Origin: Candidatus Hydrogenedentota bacterium | GTDB taxonomy: Bacteria > Hydrogenedentota > Hydrogenedentia > Hydrogenedentales > JAEUWI01 | Direction of reading: 5' to 3' | Assembly (NCBI GenBank): GCA_016791475.1 | Contig: JAEUWI010000007.1 | Span: 62,001 to 126,000, forward strand | Length of the DNA: 64,000 nucleotides | In this document: in pieces, positions 62,518-64,000 of the stretch | Layout: the number at the start of each line of letters is the position of its first letter | Numbering within the stretch: position 1 is the first letter of the stretch | Notes under the pieces: generated by a model | Told to the model about the DNA's origin: nothing | Database searches by the model: none | The model's input: the letters and a program-made list of their open reading frames with translations, nothing else | Made by a program: the position numbers and the translations under genes

Positions 62518-63468
62518 CTATTCGCCGCTCACATACGACGCGCGTTTCTTCACCCAGTTGCTCTCCTCCAGCAGTCCGGCTTCGCGATAGACCACCTCCA
62601 GCGCGCGGTAGCGTTCCACCACGTTAAACCCGATAGTCTCCCGCAGCTTGCGCAGGCACACGGGACAAAGGTGCACCGGGCTCGCGTCGGTCTCGTCGAG
62701 GTGATTGCTGCCGTTCATGATGCAGCGCAGGTACACGCAATGCTCCATGCCGAACATGTGGGCGGTTTCGTGGGCCAGCACCTTGAAGCTCCGCAGCAGC
62801 GCCAGCGCATCATCGCCCGTCTTCGGCGCTTCTCCGTAAAAGCGGGGCGAATACCGCGCGAAGCTGTACACGCCTGTACGCTCTTTCAGCGACGCCTGGC
62901 CGAAGACGAAATTCCACGATGGCTCGGGATAGAGATCGATTGTGGTCAAGCCGAGGCGGCAATAGGCATCCTCCGGGAGATCCCTGCGAAGAAAAACCAG
63001 TAGATCCGTGCTCAGCAACTGGCGCTGCCCCGTGATCGGATTCTCCCGATCCGTGATGCCCTGTCGCGACACCTCCACGGGCGCTTGCATCTTCACGGGT
63101 ATGGGGAAGAAAGCACTCGCAAAGCGCTCCAGCTTCGCCAGAATCTCCGGGTCGCCGCCGGCGAAGGCATCCAGCGGTTGGAGGTAGATCACGTTGCGCG
63201 GCGCAACGGGTTTATTCGGATTAGAGCGCGTGAACTGATTAAAGGTCTGGCCCCGCTCGGGGTTGATCGCCAGCCAGTCATTTGGACCCGGCTGAGGCAG
63301 TGGCGGGAAATCCCCGTTGGGCGTGAACGCGCGGCGCGATTCCGGAGACAACGACGCCACCGGCCCGATGGCCAGCTTGACCACCTCGGGCGAGGAATAG
63401 GGCTCTTCCGCCGCGCACACGGACGAGAGCGCGCCAGCCAGGCAGCATAGAATCGCGGCGGATTTCAT
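62518..63468 (-). CDS. Exported archaemetzincin-type metalloprotease (M54)
   Basis: 316 residues from the ATG at 63468; signal peptide ~1-20 ending VCAAE. The zinc site is complete: HETAHMFGMEHC (His233, Glu234, His237, His243, Cys244), then Cys249, the Met of the met-turn type at 251, and CPVC (268-271). This is the HExxHxxGxxHC...CxM...CxxC signature of archaemetzincins, which add a structural zinc. Length exceeds the usual ~180-200 residues because of an N-terminal extension of ~90 residues. Family activity is aminopeptidase-like; the target is unknown. Confidence 0.9.
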   Translation of the reverse strand: MKSAAILCCLAGALSSVCAAEEPYSSPEVVKLAIGPVASLSPESRRAFTPNGDFPPLPQPGPNDWLAINPERGQTFNQFTRSNPNKPVAPRNVIYLQPLDAFAGGDPEILAKLERFASAFFPIPVKMQAPVEVSRQGITDRENPITGQRQLLSTDLLVFLRRDLPEDAYCRLGLTTIDLYPEPSWNFVFGQASLKERTGVYSFARYSPRFYGEAPKTGDDALALLRSFKVLAHETAHMFGMEHCVYLRCIMNGSNHLDETDASPVHLCPVCLRKLRETIGFNVVERYRALEVVYREAGLLEESNWVKKRASYVSGE

Positions 63469-63564
63469 CCGGCGATTCTTGCACACCGGCCCGCCGCGAT
63501 CCAAGGAGGCGCGTTCCGATTCGCGGGATGGTGGGAGGAACGAAGCGGGTTCTCGCAGGCGATC

Positions 63565-63738
63565 CTACTTGTGACCGCCCATGTTGCAACTCGCGACGTT
63601 GATCCAGTTTTTATGATCTTTTGAAACCGTGGTTTCAACAGCAACCAGCGCGGGAAGGAGCCCGCCGACGATCTGTACTTGCTCAGGTTCCGTTACTTCC
63701 ACGTTCTTGTCCAGGTCGTTGATTTGAATCGATTTCAT
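63565..63738 (-). CDS. Short peptide with double-glycine leader (putative bacteriocin or signal precursor)
   Basis: 57 residues, ATG at 63738, strong site GGAGG (63751-63747) 8 bases upstream. The first 26 residues, MKSIQINDLDK...VQIVGG, form a typical leader with acidic and hydrophobic positions before Gly25-Gly26. The expected product LLPALVAVETTVSKDHKNW... has 31 residues with one Cys. A C39-peptidase transporter would cut after GG; none lies in the window, but the region upstream continues past the right edge. A sigma54-type site lies 54 bases upstream. The archaemetzincin gene is 96 bases downstream on the same strand. Confidence 0.65.
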   Translation of the reverse strand: MKSIQINDLDKNVEVTEPEQVQIVGGLLPALVAVETTVSKDHKNWINVASCNMGGHK

Positions 63739-63791
63739 GATAAATACCTCCAGTGTTGGTTTCCGTCAAATTCCAAACATGTCTGAGAAGA

Positions 63792-63808
63792 GCGAAGTTT
63801 GTGCCAAA
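63792..63808 (-). promoter_or_regulatory. Sigma54-type promoter of the leader-peptide gene
   Basis: Minus strand TTGGCACAAACTTCGCT: GG at 63806-63805 and GC at 63794-63793, 10 bases apart. The -12 half reads TCGCT instead of TTGCT. Expected start near 63781. The rest of 63809-64000 shows no gene. Confidence 0.5.
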
Positions 63809-64000
63809 CCGTTGGGCGATGTGTAAGTGCATTATCTGTAGCGGTTTGCGGGAGTACAGGGTCTTCCCGACGCAGGTGGCGGGGCCCACGGTCAATCACA
63901 GGCGGTACTCAAACTGCGGCCATGGTCCCAATATCGGTCCACCCTTGCAGCGCGAAATACCTGATATACTTTTATGTGGCGGTCGTGCAGGATCGATTGG

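Noticed and set aside
63400-63468. Lipoprotein signal in the archaemetzincin
   Set aside because: The residues before the Cys (LSSVC) do not fit a lipobox; a type I cleavage after CAA is more likely.

Overview
The window comes from a GC-rich, Gram-negative-type bacterial chromosome. The gene content points to a particle- or glycan-degrading heterotroph of the Planctomycetota, Lentisphaerota or Hydrogenedentota kind. Pointers are a paired DUF1501 protein and giant planctomycete-type cytochrome (DUF1549/DUF1553), two secreted sulfatases, two TAT-exported Gfo/Idh/MocA oxidoreductases, DUF4838 and DUF4091 proteins, and several secreted metallophosphoesterases. The phylum is inferred from gene families; no rRNA, tRNA or CRISPR array was seen. 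Layout, left to right. 1-2.9 kb (minus): a hybrid histidine kinase running off the left edge, translationally coupled to a membrane-anchored thioredoxin-like protein. 3.2-5.3 kb (plus): a small Cys-rich exported protein and a two-haem cytochrome. 5.4-10.4 kb (minus): the DUF1501 / PSD1-cytochrome pair. 10.8-22.3 kb (plus): a large PAS hybrid kinase, then a run of secreted proteins (beta-propeller, two sulfatases, phosphoesterase). 22.4-28.3 kb: an oxidoreductase, a DUF1328 stress-type protein behind a sigma54-like promoter, an Ig-like protein, a TPR protein and a phosphoesterase. 28.6-32.3 kb: a third hybrid kinase and an ArsR-rhodanese unit with two matching operators. 32.4-38.6 kb: DUF4838 protein, phosphoesterase and alpha/beta-hydrolase. 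38.7-39.7 kb: a toxin-antitoxin pair and a broken antitoxin gene. 39.8-47.8 kb (minus): a probable carbohydrate locus (PL26-like protein, polytopic membrane protein, SDR, zinc dehydrogenase, Nramp-like transporter). 48.0-48.4 kb: two very small plus-strand genes. 48.4-52.7 kb (minus): two tandem ~700-residue paralogues I do not recognise. 52.9-58.7 kb (minus): acyl-CoA dehydrogenase, adenylating ligase, carrier protein and an MBOAT-SGNH fusion, with a strong sigma54-like site upstream of the fusion. 59-63.7 kb: DUF4091 protein, oxidoreductase, exported archaemetzincin and a short double-glycine leader peptide gene, again behind a sigma54-like site. Two loci look most like undescribed biology. 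The first is the 52.9-58.7 kb cluster: it combines a Dlt-like activation and transfer module with a dehydrogenase whose catalytic glutamate sits where isovaleryl-CoA and prolyl-carrier dehydrogenases have it, suggesting that a modified (possibly pyrrole-2-carboxyl) group is loaded on a carrier and passed to an envelope acceptor. The second is the pair of unrecognised tandem paralogues. The intergenic regions also carry several families of nested or long inverted repeats, often beside gene ends, and vegetative promoters that favour -10 hexamers of the form TAGACT or TATACT.
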